Positions 1 to 10,619 of a DNA stretch of 64,000 bases are shown piece by piece; the first letter of the stretch is position 1, and every line of letters starts with the position of its first letter. This DNA is from Lepus europaeus (taxonomy: Eukaryota; Chordata; Mammalia; Lagomorpha; Leporidae). The position numbers were made by a program, and so were the translations under genes. The notes below the pieces were generated by a model, which was given only the letters and a program-made list of their open reading frames with translations, was not told where the DNA came from and did no database searches. The stretch lies in contig NC_084834.1 of the NCBI RefSeq assembly GCF_033115175.1, forward strand, positions 38,360,077 through 38,424,076, written 5' to 3'.

Positions 1-1025
1 TAGCTAACAGAGTCCACGCCTCAACTTAGAAGAAAAATAAAAAATCAAAGTAGGCTCTAGGTAAGGTAAATGAAGATGTTTGTGACACTGAGGGACCAGA
101 CTTTTTCAGTTTTGCCCAACTCCATTTTTATATTAAGGATTTGGTTGGAGTCATCAAAACTTTCAAGTTGTCCCAACTAGTTCAAATATTTTAAAACATC
201 TGTGGCCATTTCTCTCTGGGCAGTGCTTTTTATTAACCACAAAAAGAGGGTCAAATGTCGCAAGATATGCAAAGGGCTGTATAGAAATCAAAGAGAAATG
301 TTATCCTTCCTAAGAGACAGGATTTTATAGGCTTCTTGGATCTTTCTCATATCTGATTGTGGAGGTCTTGACAGCTTTTCAATTGAGGAATTGGGTCATG
401 TCTGTTAAACTAATTGTAGCTGTTCACTCCACTCTATAATTTTACAACATTTCAGCTTCAAATAGAATGGCTTCAATAAACAGAAAGCAGACTGACACAT
501 CCCAGATTTCTGCAGTTTATTTTACACCAAGAAATTGCATTTAGAGATTTCCAGACACATGCTATAAATGAAAATTCAACAGGAAGTTTCTTTCATTTCC
601 TCTAGATTTGACCTATATTTCAGAAATACATGAGTGGGCTATAACCAGGAACTTATTCTCTTGTTGCCATTACTCACTTTGTGTTTTCTAGAGATTTTTT
701 TTTCTCTTCCATGATGCTAATGATCACTGGGGGAACTGTAGACACTGGGGTACTTTATACAACCCTAAGGGAAATAGCAAATATTATCAAAGGGCCAACC
801 AAATTGTATAGTTCTGGGCTACCTAGTTCCATCAGATTAAGAAGATAAGTCAGACCTCTGCGTTCTAGCATGGAATAAAAGAAACCCATTGCTTTTCCAT
901 CTACACAACCTGAGATATTTTCAATGTGAGCACCCACTTGGTAGCTGCATCTTCCCAGATGATATTCCACTCATCTGTTTACTCCAAAGGAATGAAATGG
1001 TGACAAATTAGACTAGCATAGGCCC
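1..1025. other. unique AT-rich intergenic DNA
   Basis: No gene, RNA or repeat is recognised. Short frames are broken by frequent stops, and there is no CpG clustering. Confidence 0.6.
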
Positions 1026-1165
1026 CTCCTATGGTTTGAATATGTAGGTTCCACAAAACTTATTATATTAGAACTTAAACCCCGAGATGACAGTATGAGA
1101 AATAGACCTCTGTTCCTTATAAATTACCCAGGCTCATATTTTGTCATGGCAGCACAAAGACAGCA
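1026..1165 (+). mobile_element. MaLR-type LTR remnant (MST/MLT1-like), internally deleted
   Basis: The start CCTATGGTTTGAATATGTAG and the later TTATAAATTACCCAGGCTCA match the two ends of MST-type LTRs as I remember them. The central half is missing, so only about 140 bp of a normal 400-bp LTR remains. The following stretch to 1330 shows nothing recognisable. Confidence 0.65.
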
Positions 1166-1330
1166 ACATCGATAGCTTTTTTGGTGCCACATAATTTTAA
1201 GATCTTAAGAAGGTAAGGCCTCTAATATAACATATACTTTGTTTTCCCATAGGCCACAATATAAACATGGAACATTCCCACACCTCCCCTGCTTGCCATT
1301 TTAAGAGTGTAAGACCCTAGTACATATATC

Positions 1331-1978
1331 TGGGAGCTGGCACTATGGCACAGTGGGTTAAGTGCCATCTGCAGTGCTGGCATCCCTTTGGGATGTTTGT
1401 TCAGGTCCCAGCTGCTCCATTTCCTATCCAGCTCCCTGCTGATGCACCTGGGAAAGCAGTGGTGGATGGCTCAAGTGGGAGACCTGGAGGAAGCTCCTGG
1501 CTCCGGCTTAGACCAGCCCTGAATGTTGTGGCCATTTGTGGGGTGAACCAGTGAATGGAAGATCTCTCTTTCTCTCTCCTCTCTGTCTCTGTAATTCTGC
1601 CTTTTTTTTTTTTTTTTTAATTTTTGACAGGCAGAGTGGACAGTAGAGGGAGACAGAGAGAAAGGTCTTCCTTTTTGCCGTTGGTTCACCCTCCAATGGC
1701 CGCCGCGGTAGGCACGCTGCAGCCGGCGTACCGCGCTGATCCTATAGCAGGAGCCAGGTGCTTCTCCTGGTCTCCCATGGGGTGCAGGGCCCAAGAACTT
1801 GGGCCATCCTCCACTGCACTCCCTGGCCACAGCAGAGAGCTGGCCTGGAAGAGGGGCAACCGGGACAGGATCGGTGCCCCGACCGGGACTAGAATCTGGT
1901 GTGCCGGCGCCGCAAGGCGGAGGATTAGCCTGTTAAGCCACGGCGCCGGCCTAATTCTGCCTTGAAAAAAAAAAAAAG
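1331..1978 (+). mobile_element. older C repeat SINE, split by a younger one
   Basis: A tRNA-like head (GGCACAGTGGGTTAAG) starts near 1331. The body runs to the (CT)n and TAATTCTGCCTT at 1592-1603, and the A-rich tail resumes at 1964 after the insertion at 1604-1951. Confidence 0.9.
1604..1951 (-). mobile_element. young C repeat (CSINE2-like) inserted in an older C repeat
   Basis: The full-length inverted copy starts with its oligo-T tail and GACAGGCAGAGTGG and ends with GCCACGGCGCCGGCC. It is flanked by a perfect 12-bp target-site duplication TAATTCTGCCTT (1592-1603, 1952-1963). Its CpG-rich head indicates a recent insertion. Confidence 0.95.
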
Positions 1979-2292
1979 CCTTATATTGACCCTAGATACA
2001 TGTTTGTGTCTTTTTGTCAGGGGAAAAAAATAGGTATTTCGAAACCTTTTTTTTCCATGTCAGAGCGGCTTCCACTAGGCAGGTGGAAAAGGTGTAGCTG
2101 CTGCTCTTTGCTCCCTCCTGACCACAGGTAACACGCCAGGAGGCAGGAAGGGCGAGAGGAAGCCCCGAGACGTACTAAACCTGTCTATTCAGGTTAAGGA
2201 TCTGAAGCTGAGGAGTAGCCTAATGCAGAGAATGAGGAAGTTTTATGTTCTGGTGCTTCAATCTTAGGCAGGAACTTAAAGGCACCCAGGAG
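1979..2292. other. unique intergenic DNA
   Basis: No gene or repeat is recognised in this stretch between two C repeats. Confidence 0.5.
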
Positions 2293-2434
2293 GGGCCGGC
2301 GCTGTGGCATAGCGGGTAAAGCCACCATCTGCAGTGCCAGCATCCCATATGGGCACCGGTTCTCCTGGCTCCTGACTTTGTATTGGCCCAGTTCCAGCCA
2401 TTGTAGCCATTTAGGGAGCGAACCAGCGTATGGA

Positions 2435-2474
<40 letters not shown>

Positions 2475-2529
2475 CCGCTTCTCTGTAACTCCACCTTTCA
2501 AATAAATAAATCTTAAAAAAAAAAAAATA
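2293..2529 (+). mobile_element. C repeat SINE, internally deleted
   Basis: The head GGGGCCGGCGCTGTGGCATA and an A-box-like TGGCATAGCGGG are intact. About 100 bp of the middle, around the GGGCCCAAG motif, is missing. It ends with (CT)n, AAATAAATAAATC and oligo-A. Confidence 0.9.
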
Positions 2530-2676
2530 CAGGGGTCCAACAGACAATATAAATGGTCAAGTGGCTAAATTGAAACCATGGGGAATGATGGGAACTGAGA
2601 TAAATAAGAAAGCATAAGTGCGTTCCATTTTTAAATGTTTTACATTTTAAAAACATTGATGGAGTGAAATGATGTG

Positions 2677-2976
2677 GGGCCGGCACGTGGCCTAGGATGC
2701 CTACATCCCATATCAGCGTGCCTGGCTCTGAGTTCCACTCTGCTCCTGACTCCAGCTTCCTGCTCATGTACACCCTGAGAGACAGCAGGTGAAGGCTCTA
2801 GTAGTTGGGTCCCAACTATCAGCTAACCACATGGAAAACCTGGATGGAGTCCCAAGCTGGCTTCCGGCTTTGGCCACAAGCACGAGGTCATTTTGGGAGT
2901 GAAGCAGCAGATGGGAGCACATGTGCTCACTTTCTCTCTGCCCCCATTTCAAATAAATAAAAAATAATGAAATAAA
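2677..2976 (+). mobile_element. diverged old C repeat SINE
   Basis: A diverged head GGGGCCGGCACGTGGCC is followed by recognisable body blocks (CCTGGATGGAGTCC, TTTTGGGAGTGAAGCAGCAG) and the CAAATAAATAAAAAATAA tail. Confidence 0.8.
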
Positions 2977-3124
2977 AAAAAATTTTTAAAGAACTACATT
3001 AAAAAAGGAGTAGAGTACAAAATATTACACAAGCTAAAACTCAGACTGGGACTCGGCTTACGTGAGGCATTGCATATGAAATCTTGGGCAGTGCTCATGG
3101 CATAGCAGCAATGTTAGCCAATAT

Positions 3125-3295
3125 TCATATGGTCCTTACTATATGCAGACACTGTTCTGGCAATTTACATACTCATCTGCATACTCAAAACAACTATCCT
3201 CTTTTAGATAAGGAAATGAAGGCCCAGGGTCACACTCAGGAAGCAATGGACTTGTAGCAGAATAGACATTCAATCAGTGCTTCTCTACCAAATTC
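3125..3295 (+). mobile_element. MIR SINE
   Basis: It shows the MIR order ATGCAGACACTGTTCTGGCA, then AAGGAAATGAAGGCCCAGGG and TCACACTCAGGAAGCAATGG. MIR is an ancient mammal-wide tRNA-derived SINE. Confidence 0.75.
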
Positions 3296-3902
3296 AATAC
3301 TATTTGACCTTCAGGAGGATTTCAAGTACTTATGATCTAGGATCACAGTTAGCCTAAGTCAATCACTTAGTTGCTTTAAAGCTTGAATTTTAAACTTTTT
3401 TTTAAAACACTTTTCATAGTAAGAAATACATGCTCCTTGTAGTCCACACATGGACTATATAGTAATCTCCCTCAAAACATACAATACACACTTGTGGTTT
3501 TATTCTGTTCTATTCAGGAGCCATTTTTTTTCTTGCTGGCTACAAATAGTCAACTTTATTTCTGCAATTTGGAAATCACTAATAAAAGGATCTTTTCTCA
3601 GCCCAACTGACTATGATCAAACATTGATCGACATGAGGGACAGGAAAAACATCTTTATGAAAGTCATTGCCGTTACCTGATTTTTATCTCCCAAAGACAG
3701 GCATTAACATACTAGCAAGTTAGTGAGTTAGTGCCATGCCTTGCAAGCACAAATGCCTCTTTCACAACTGTCATAGTTAAAAAAAAAAAATTAGGACATA
3801 TTCAACACCAGAGTTAACTGTTTTGTCCCCACAGCAAAATCTTACATTACTACTGCCTCTTCAAACCCTGTACAACATATCTAACTCTAGGTAGCTGAAT
3901 AA
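3296..3902. other. unique AT-rich intergenic DNA
   Basis: Nothing recognised. An oligo-A run lies at about 3780-3791. Confidence 0.55.
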
Positions 3903-4276
3903 AAGTAATGTACTCTTTTTTTTTAATATCACTGATGAAACTACCCATGTCTTTGGATGTTTTTGCTTGTTTTTTGTTTATTTGAGAGGCAGAGTTACAG
4001 ACAGTGAGAGGGAGAGACAGGTTCTTCCATCTGATGGTTCACTCTCCAAATGGCTGCAATGGCCGCAGTTGGGCCAATCTGAAGCCAGGAGCTAGAAGGT
4101 TCTTCTAGGTCTCCCAGGTGGGTTCAGGGGCCTGAGCACTTGGGCCATCTTCTACTGCTTTCCCAGGCTACAGCAGAGATCTGAGACTAGAACTGGCGTC
4201 CATGTGGGATGCCGGCACTGCAGATGGAGGATTAACCCACTGCGCTATAACGCCGGCCCCAAGTAATGCACTCTTT
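3903..4276 (-). mobile_element. C repeat SINE with probable 3' transduced segment, bounded by a TSD
   Basis: The SINE body (about 3970-4260, inverted) ends at GCCGGCCCC directly against the right TSD copy. AAGTAATGTACTCTTT (3903-3918) and AAGTAATGCACTCTTT (4261-4276) differ at one base. Between the left TSD and the SINE tail lies an oligo-T run (3916-3924) plus about 45 bp of non-SINE sequence. This is the layout expected if the RNA read past the SINE end before polyadenylation. Confidence 0.8.
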
Positions 4277-4648
4277 CTTTTTCTTCCTTATTTTCTTCCT
4301 TTCATTTTATATATTTTTTTCTTTTATCCTTTTTTTCTATTTTCCTTTCTCTCTTTCTCTGAACCTTTCATTCAATGAGTAAATACTGAGCATTATCAAG
4401 ACAGACGGAAGAAATAAAACAAACTCAATGCTCAGCCCAGATATTTCTGTGTAGATGTCAATGCTAGCTAAATTCCTTTTTCTTTTTTGGTAACAATTGA
4501 TATACCAACATATTTCTCAAAAGCAGCTCAATAAATAGGTATCTAAAATGAAAACAAATATAAAAAGCAACACTTCTCATATATCATTTTGCTTTTTCAC
4601 TGGGAGATTTTTGCATAACAACCAAGACCAGAAAAGAAATACATATTC
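4277..4648. other. unique DNA with pyrimidine-rich start
   Basis: An imperfect TTTC/TTCC-rich stretch (4277-4370) is followed by AT-rich sequence without recognisable features. Confidence 0.5.
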
Positions 4649-4649
4649 A

Positions 4650-4908
4650 GGGACCATTGCGCTGTGGCATAGCAGGTAAAGTCACTGCCTGCAGTGCCAG
4701 CATCCCATATGGGTGCCAGTTTGAGTCCTGGCTGCTCCTCTTACCATCCAGCTCCTTGCTATGGCCTGGGAAAGCAGTAGAAGATGGCACAAGTCCTTGG
4801 GTCCCTGCACCCACATGGGAGACCCGGAAGAAGCTCCTGGTTCCTGACTTCAGATCAGTACAGCTCTGGCCGTTGCAGCCATCTGGAGAGTGAACCATTG
4901 GATGGAAG

Positions 4909-4948
<40 letters not shown>

Positions 4949-4984
4949 CTCTGTAACTCTGGCTTTCAAATAAATAAATAAATC
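4650..4984 (+). mobile_element. C repeat SINE, near full length
   Basis: A-box-like TGGCATAGCAGG, body GGAAAGCAGTAGAAGATGGC, a (CT)n run at about 4911-4941 and tail AAATAAATAAATAAATCC. Confidence 0.93.
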
Positions 4985-5374
4985 CTTAGATGCATTCAGT
5001 CTTGTCTGTCAGTAGATTCTCTTCTAGTCTTCCTGGCCACCTGCCTAGGATTGTTTACCCTGCCCCTGAGTTATATAGAAATCATTTGGATATCTCCATA
5101 AGTCAGATACAAGGGGGTAGAATATGTTTTCTCCTGATTTTCAAATGATTGAGGCCAGACTATTATTATTAGGTACAGTTTCTAGTAGCTTGGGAATCCT
5201 CTGCTGAGTGATATTCCAAGGAGCCTATAGATGGTGCCACACACACAGCATCACCCTGCAGAGAGCAGGTGGCAGATATTACACTGAGGAATGTTCACAA
5301 GTCAGACAGAGAGACTGGATGAAGTCAGAAGAATTCCTTTCTTTTTTCAAACTTTGCACAAATATTACCTACTC
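4985..5374. other. unique intergenic DNA
   Basis: No repeat or gene recognised. Confidence 0.5.
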
Positions 5375-5681
5375 AGAGCCAGCTTTGTGGCACAGTGGGT
5401 TAAGCCACAGCTCTTAATGCCAGCATCTCATATGAGCACTGGTTAGAGTCCCAGCTGCTCCACTTCCCATCCAGTTCCCTGCTAATGCACCTGGTAAACA
5501 GTGGAGGATGGTCCAAGTGTTTGAGTCCCTGCCACCCATGCCGGATGGAGTTCCTAGATCCTGGCTCTGGTTCAGCCCTGGCCATGGCAACCATTCAGAC
5601 AGTGAACCAATGGATGGAAAATCTCTATCCCTCCCTCTCTCTCCATAACTCTGCTTTTCAAATAAACACATCTTTAAAAAA
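5375..5681 (+). mobile_element. C repeat SINE, older copy
   Basis: The head TGTGGCACAGTGGGTTAAGC and a B-box-like GGTTAGAGTCC are followed by a diverged body. It ends CTTTTCAAATAAACACATC plus oligo-A. Confidence 0.88.
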
Positions 5682-6364
5682 CCACCTACTCACCTGCCTA
5701 CCTACACCACCCCCAAATCCCATTGCTCTACCCTCCTGTTTCAGTTGTACCTACCACCGTGTAACATCCACTGTGATTGACATATTTGTGTTTGTAGGTC
5801 ATTACGTTTAATAAGTAGCTTCTCAGGTATTTCCTGGGAGTGATGAGGAACTGAATAATACACCAACCAAAAATACACTCGGTGTTGGGGCCGTGTGGAA
5901 TGTAAAGACTGTAATAATTCGCCTGTTTCCGAGTGTCAGAAATAAGATTTTACATTTTGTTTTCCCTGCTCATATTTAAAATGGCACATTAAGCAGCCCA
6001 ATTTTAGAGTTACCAGAAAAATAACCTGTTCCGATGCTTTAAAATTTGCATACAAATGTGAACAGAGCCATTAGTCTAGCGCTTTCCTCCACGCAGTGTA
6101 TCTACTTACCAAGAGCCAGCCTCGCCGAGCTCAGGCAGGGCAGAGCGTCTTGTGCTCTCCCAGGGGAAAGGATTGCTGGGACATTGTCGAGCTCACTGCA
6201 AAGAACAGATGTTCACTCTCTGACCAATGAATCCCATTTCTAGGTTTCATGCTGGACACGCATGGATTTCAAACTTTTTGCACCAAAACACACTTATCTT
6301 TTAGTTCCATTTTCCCATGAACTTCTCAAAATGCTTTTGGACATGGTTCATCTGTAGGACTGTA
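5682..6364. other. unique intergenic DNA
   Basis: No repeat or gene recognised. The short frame at 6046-6243 has no known relatives that I recognise. Confidence 0.5.
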
Positions 6365-6505
6365 CATCAGAGACCAGATCACAGCAGTCCATGGGCCAAA
6401 TCCACCTACTATTTTTGTAAATAAGCTGTATTAGTACACAGCCATGCCCATTCACTTATATACCATCTATAACATTAGAGCTGAGTAGTTGTGATAGAGA
6501 TCATC

Positions 6506-6978
6506 TGTAGCAGATTCCTGTTGCTATTACAACAAACCTCCATAAACACAGTGACTTATACCATACAGGATTATTCTCTTATAGTTCTAGATGTCCTAGA
6601 ATCAAGTCAGACTTCCTAGAGTCAAGACGTCCTAGGTCAGATGTCCTAGAGTCAAGACGTTGTCAGGGCTGCGTTCCTGTTGGAAGCCCTGGAGGAGAAT
6701 TGCTTTCTTGTCCTTCACAGCTTGTAGAGCTCACCTGCATTCCTTGGCTCGTGGCCACATCCTGCATCTTCAGAAGCAGTGCAGAGTCTTACAGTCCTCC
6801 ACTCTGAAGCCAACCTCTCTGTGCCCCTCAGAGAAGACCCTGTGGTGATATGGACCCAACTAGAGGATCCAGGATCAAATTGCATCTCCAGATCCTTAAT
6901 TGGCTCACACCCGCCCAGTCTCTTTTCATCGTCCAATGGTTAGGATGCAGACGAGGCAGAGAAAGCACTCGGGTGGGA
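6506..6978 (-). mobile_element. MaLR-like LTR inserted in the DNA transposon
   Basis: It starts TGTAGCAGATTCCTGTTGCT and contains CAGGGCTGCGTTCCTGTTGG and GCATTCCTTGGCTCGTGGCC, which I know from antisense MaLR-type LTRs. A 5-bp near-duplication TCATC (6501-6505) / TCATT (6979-6983) brackets it, the size expected for these LTRs. The family is tentative. Confidence 0.55.
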
Positions 6979-7504
6979 TCATTCAGACCACAGCGCCATG
7001 GAATCCACAGACCCAGGATCACTCAGACCACAGCGCCATGGAATCCATAGACCCAGGGTCATTCAGACCACAGCGCCATGGAATCCACAGACCCAGGGTC
7101 ATTCAGACCACAGCGCCATGGAATCCACATGACCTAGGGTCACTCAGACCACAGCACCATGGAATCCACAGACCCAGGATCACTCAGATCACTCAGACCA
7201 CAGCACCATGGAATCCACAGACCCAGGGTCATTCAGACCACAGCACCGTGGAATCCACATGACCTAGGGTCACTCAGACCACAGCGCCATGGAATCCACA
7301 GACCCAGGATCACTCAGACCACAGCACCATGGAATCCACAGACCCAGGGTCATTCAGACCACAGAACCATGGAATCCACATGACCTAGGGTCACTCAGAC
7401 CACAGCGCCATGGAATCCACAGACCCAGGGTCATGCAGACCACAGCGCCATGGAATCCACAGACCCAGGATCACTCAGACCACAGCACCATGTAATCCAC
7501 AAAG
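6979..7504 (+). repeat. 40-bp minisatellite, 13 units with higher-order pattern
   Basis: The unit is about 40 bp with core CCATGGAATCCACAGACCCA, repeated 13 times (count of GAATCC or TAATCC). Three unit types differ at the end: A (GGATCACTCA), B (GGGTCATTCA) and C, a 41-bp form with an extra T (ACATGACCTAGGGTCACTCA). They run roughly A-B-B-C-A-B-C-A-B-C-B-A. One A unit near 7180-7195 has an internal 9-bp duplication. Because 40 is not a multiple of 3, the open frames here (up to 120 codons) rotate through the unit and are not coding evidence. Confidence 0.95.
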
Positions 7505-7540
7505 TCTAAGCATTTACTGGCTGGCCCTTTGGACGTTAGG

Positions 7541-8125
7541 ACACAGCAGCTACACACAGCCTGAGCGAGGGACTGGTCCGTGGTGAGAACCCAGGAGTGC
7601 TGCTCTCTCGTTAGAGTCCTCCTTAGCAACAGTTACCTGTGATCCACCAGGGACTACCTGAAACACAGGCCTGGCATAAGGAGAAAATCTAAATGTCCAA
7701 AGCACAAACCATAACTTTTTTTTTTGCTAAATGGTGCCTTTTTTCTTGGGAACTTTTTTCCCTTTCCCTAGCCAGTAGTTTAGCCAGTCTCCACTTATGC
7801 TGCCTTGGTTACCAATAGAGCCCCAATCTTTGAGAGAAATAACCCGAGTCTGGTGGGAGAATCACAGTGGGAGGTGAATCAGCCATCAAGAGGAGCAAAG
7901 CCATCTGAACTGTCTGCTTCCCAGGCTCCTGTTTGGCTGTAGGGTTTCTACTTCCCTATAGGGTAGAGCCGGGCATTGAGACTGATTTAAACAAGACAGA
8001 TTTCTGTGTGCTTGTCAATTACTTTAAAAATCAAGGATACCTGCTATTAGTTACCAACTTAGTTATTGATTAAGGAAGAAATCTACACCCCCCCACTCCG
8101 ATGTTATCTATAGACATAGAGAGGC
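7541..8125. other. unique intergenic DNA
   Basis: Nothing recognised. Confidence 0.5.
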
Positions 8126-8140
8126 AAACCACAGTGTTTT

Positions 8141-8476
8141 GTTTTTGTTTTTTAAAGATTTATTTATTTGTTTGAAAGGCAGAGTTACAGAGAAGCAGAG
8201 GCAGAGAGAGACAGAGAGGTCTTCCACCTACTGATTCACTTCCCAGATGGCTGCAACGGCTGGAGCTACTCCAATCCGAAGCCAGAGCCAGGAGCTTCTT
8301 TCGGGTCTCCCATGTGGGTGCAGGGGCCCAAGGACTTGTGCCATCTTCTACTGTTTTCCCAGGCCACAGCAGAGAGCTGGATGGGAAGTGGAGCAGCCGG
8401 GACTTGAACCGATACCCAAATGGGATGCTGGCACTGCAGGCAGCGGCTTTACCCACTACTCCACAGCGCTAGCCCC
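8141..8476 (-). mobile_element. C repeat SINE, near full length
   Basis: Inverted copy from the T-rich tail and AAAGATTTATTTATTTG to CCACAGCGCTAGCCCC. The TSD AAACCACAGTGTTTT (8126-8140) / AAACCACAGGGTTTT (8477-8491) differs at one base. Confidence 0.95.
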
Positions 8477-8491
8477 AAACCACAGGGTTTT

Positions 8492-8822
8492 AATCACTCA
8501 GACACTGGGATCATAAAGGTCACTTCCTAAGGCACAGCAGATGTTTCCTGGGTCCCAGAGTCTGTCAAGGAGCCGCATTACCTCCCAAGCTGACTTCAGG
8601 ACTTCTCACGGCAAGAGGGGTGTCCCGGATGACTTAGCCTCTGCAGTCGCCACTCCAGTGTCCGGTCTGCGTCGGGCAGCAACGTGCCCATTCAAGAATC
8701 ATCTCATCAGCCTTGCTGGGGGCTGGAGAAGTGTCTGTGATTCAGTTCATCCATGTCATCAGATCAGCTGATCGGAGCTTCTGGAAATACTGTAGCTTTG
8801 AAAAAGTACAGACTTCGAGCTA
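8492..8822. other. unique intergenic DNA
   Basis: Nothing recognised. Confidence 0.5.
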
Positions 8823-8823
8823 T

Positions 8824-9550
8824 ATTGCGGCCCAGGGGTTAAGCTGCTGCCTGTGATGCCCGCATCCCATATTGGAATGCCTGCTCAAGACCTGGCTGCT
8901 CTGCTTCCAACCCAGCTCCCTGCTAATGCACCTGGGAAAGCAACAGAAGATGGCCTGAATGCTTGGACCCCTGCACCCACATGGGAGACCCGGATGAGAG
9001 TTCTGCCTCCCGGCTTTGGCCCAGCCATTGAGGCCATTTTGGGGAGTGAACCAGAGGATGGAAGATCTCTTTCTCTCTCTGTGTGTGTGTGTGTGCACAT
9101 GAGCGTGTGTGTGTCTTTTTCTCTCTCTACTTCTCTTTGTCACTTAGCCTTTCAAATAAATAAGTCTTTGGCTGGCGCCGCGGCTCAACAGGCTAATCCT
9201 CCGCCTTGCGGCGCCGGCACACCGGGTTCTAGTCCCGGTCGGGGCACCGATCCTGTCCTGGTTGCCCCTCTTCCAGGCCAGCTCCCTGCTATGGCCCGGG
9301 AAGGCAGTGGAGGATGGCCCAAGTGCTTGGGCCCTGCACCCCATGGGAGACCAGGAGAAGCACCTGGCTCCTGGCTTCGGATCAGCACAGTGCGCTGGCA
9401 GCAGCACGCCTACCGCGGCGGCCATTGGAGGGTGAACCAACGGCAAAGGAAGACCTTTCTCTCTGTTTCTCTCTCTCTCACTGTCCACTCTGCCTGTCAA
9501 AAAAAAAAAATTAAAAATAAATAAATAAATAAATAAGTCTTTAAAAAAGA
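8824..9550 (+). mobile_element. older C repeat SINE, split by a young C repeat
   Basis: A diverged head (GCGGCCCAGGGGTTAAGC) leads into the body and a GT-rich tail variation at 9080-9110. The tail AAATAAATAAGTCTTT appears on both sides of the inserted copy at 9170-9526. Confidence 0.9.
9170..9526 (+). mobile_element. young C repeat (CSINE2-like) in the tail of an older C repeat
   Basis: Head GCTGGCGCCGCGGCTCAACA, B-box-like GGTTCTAGTCCCGG, and end CTGCCTGTCAAAAAAA with an ATAA-rich tail. A perfect 16-bp TSD AAATAAATAAGTCTTT lies at 9154-9169 and 9527-9542. Confidence 0.95.
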
Positions 9551-10017
9551 AAGTGCATACTCACCTAGTCACGCCCTTCATCCTTCCTCTATTTCCTGCT
9601 TGGAACACAGCAGCAGGAGGTGGAGATGGAGCAGCCATTGTGTAATAAAGTTTACAGTAGGTGACTGGGAGTGTGCGGATCCTTGGTGACTTCTGTGAGC
9701 AGCCACACTAAGTCGCTGACCACCAACATGCTGCTTGTTACATCAAAAAACCTGAGTCACTGTTGGGTTTGGCCGCTGCAGCCAGCATTCTTTCCCATGC
9801 GCGGGAAACCATAATCACATCACAGGTTATACCATCCTATGCCATGCAGCAAAGCTCCGGTTGCCTGGCCCCTTGGATGCTCCTCCCCCACTCTACTCTG
9901 ACAGCAGTGATCTCCACATATGTGGAAAGAGAGGTGGAGATGGGGCTTTCTCCTGCATTGAATCCTAACAGCTCTTCATGGTAGAAATATTCAGCGAATT
10001 AAGAAGGGAGGGGAAAC
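9551..10017. other. mostly unique; possible LTR fragment at about 9575-9780
   Basis: The segment with ATTTCCTGCTTGGAACACAG and GGAGCAGCCATTGTG resembles an old mammalian LTR I remember, but the match is loose. No gene is seen. Confidence 0.35.
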
Positions 10018-10430
10018 TGTTCAACCTAAAAAAGGCCTCTATGTAAAACCCACAGCCAACATCGTCCTTAGAGGGGAGAAGCTGAATGCGTTCCTGCTAA
10101 GATCAGGAGCAAGACAAGGATGTCTGTTCTTGTCACGTCTATTCAGTGGTGTTCTGCAGGTTCTAGCCAGGGTAATTTGCCAAGAAAATGAGACAATAGG
10201 CTTCCAATTGGAAAGCAAGAGGTAAAGCTAACTCCATTTACAGATGATATAACATTATCTATAGGAAATCCTAAATAATCCACCCCCAAAAAAGACTATT
10301 AGCAGAGTAGAATATAAATATATAAAAATTATTTTTCTCTATGCTAACAATGAACACCCATGAATGAAAATAATATTACAAATTAATGTACAATAGCATC
10401 AAAAGGGATACTTCTGATTTATTTGTTCCC
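10018..10430 (+). mobile_element. L1 ORF2 fragment (reverse-transcriptase palm region), decayed
   Basis: It reads in the L1 order: CCCACAGCCAACATCGTCC, then AGATCAGGAGCAAGACAAGG, then a degraded catalytic box. At 10237-10248 the L1 F-A-D-D signature reads F-T-D-D. Frameshifts and stops break it. L1 is an autonomous non-LTR retrotransposon; this piece is dead and lacks both ends. Confidence 0.85.
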
Positions 10431-10439
10431 AAAGTTCTC

Positions 10440-10541
10440 AAACCCTGCTTCCTCCCTCCCTCTCTCTCTCTCTGCCTATCCCATCCTCTACCCTCACTCC
10501 TACCGCATTTCGTTCTTTCTCTGTCTCCCTCTCTTTCTTTC

Positions 10542-10587
<46 letters not shown>

Positions 10588-10588
10588 T
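10440..10588. repeat. pyrimidine-rich low-complexity tract with (CA)n
   Basis: An imperfect CT-rich run (10445-10563) leads into about 12 CA units at 10564-10587. Translated frames of both strands here are low complexity. Confidence 0.9.
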
Positions 10589-10619
10589 CTCCCCTTGCAC
10601 TGTTATCACAGCAGTAAAT

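Larger units (their letters stand above)
6365..7540 (+). mobile_element. ancient hAT-like DNA transposon fossil, split by an LTR and a minisatellite
   Basis: The left part (6365-6505) carries GGGCCAAATCCACC, TTTTGTAAATAAGC and ACACAGCCATGCCCATTCAC. The right part (about 7483-7540) carries ACAAAGTCTAAGCATTTACT then GGCTGGCCCTTTGG. Both match successive parts of one well-known mammalian consensus. Class assignment to hAT is from memory. Confidence 0.68.

Noticed and set aside
4277..4370. Pyrimidine-rich run as a splice-acceptor tract
   Set aside because: It is followed by no AG-exon-GT arrangement with an open frame; it looks like low-complexity DNA next to a SINE.
6900..7495. Repetitive protein-like frames with HRPRITQTTAPWNP-type units
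   Set aside because: They are a product of the 40-bp minisatellite. The frame shifts through the unit, and there is no promoter or conserved start.
8853..9524. 223-codon plus-strand frame
   Set aside because: It is a translation of two nested C repeats. Similar frames recur at most SINE copies in the window.
10018..10430. Active L1 reverse transcriptase
   Set aside because: Only a fragment remains, with broken frames and an altered catalytic box; no ORF1, endonuclease or UTRs are nearby.
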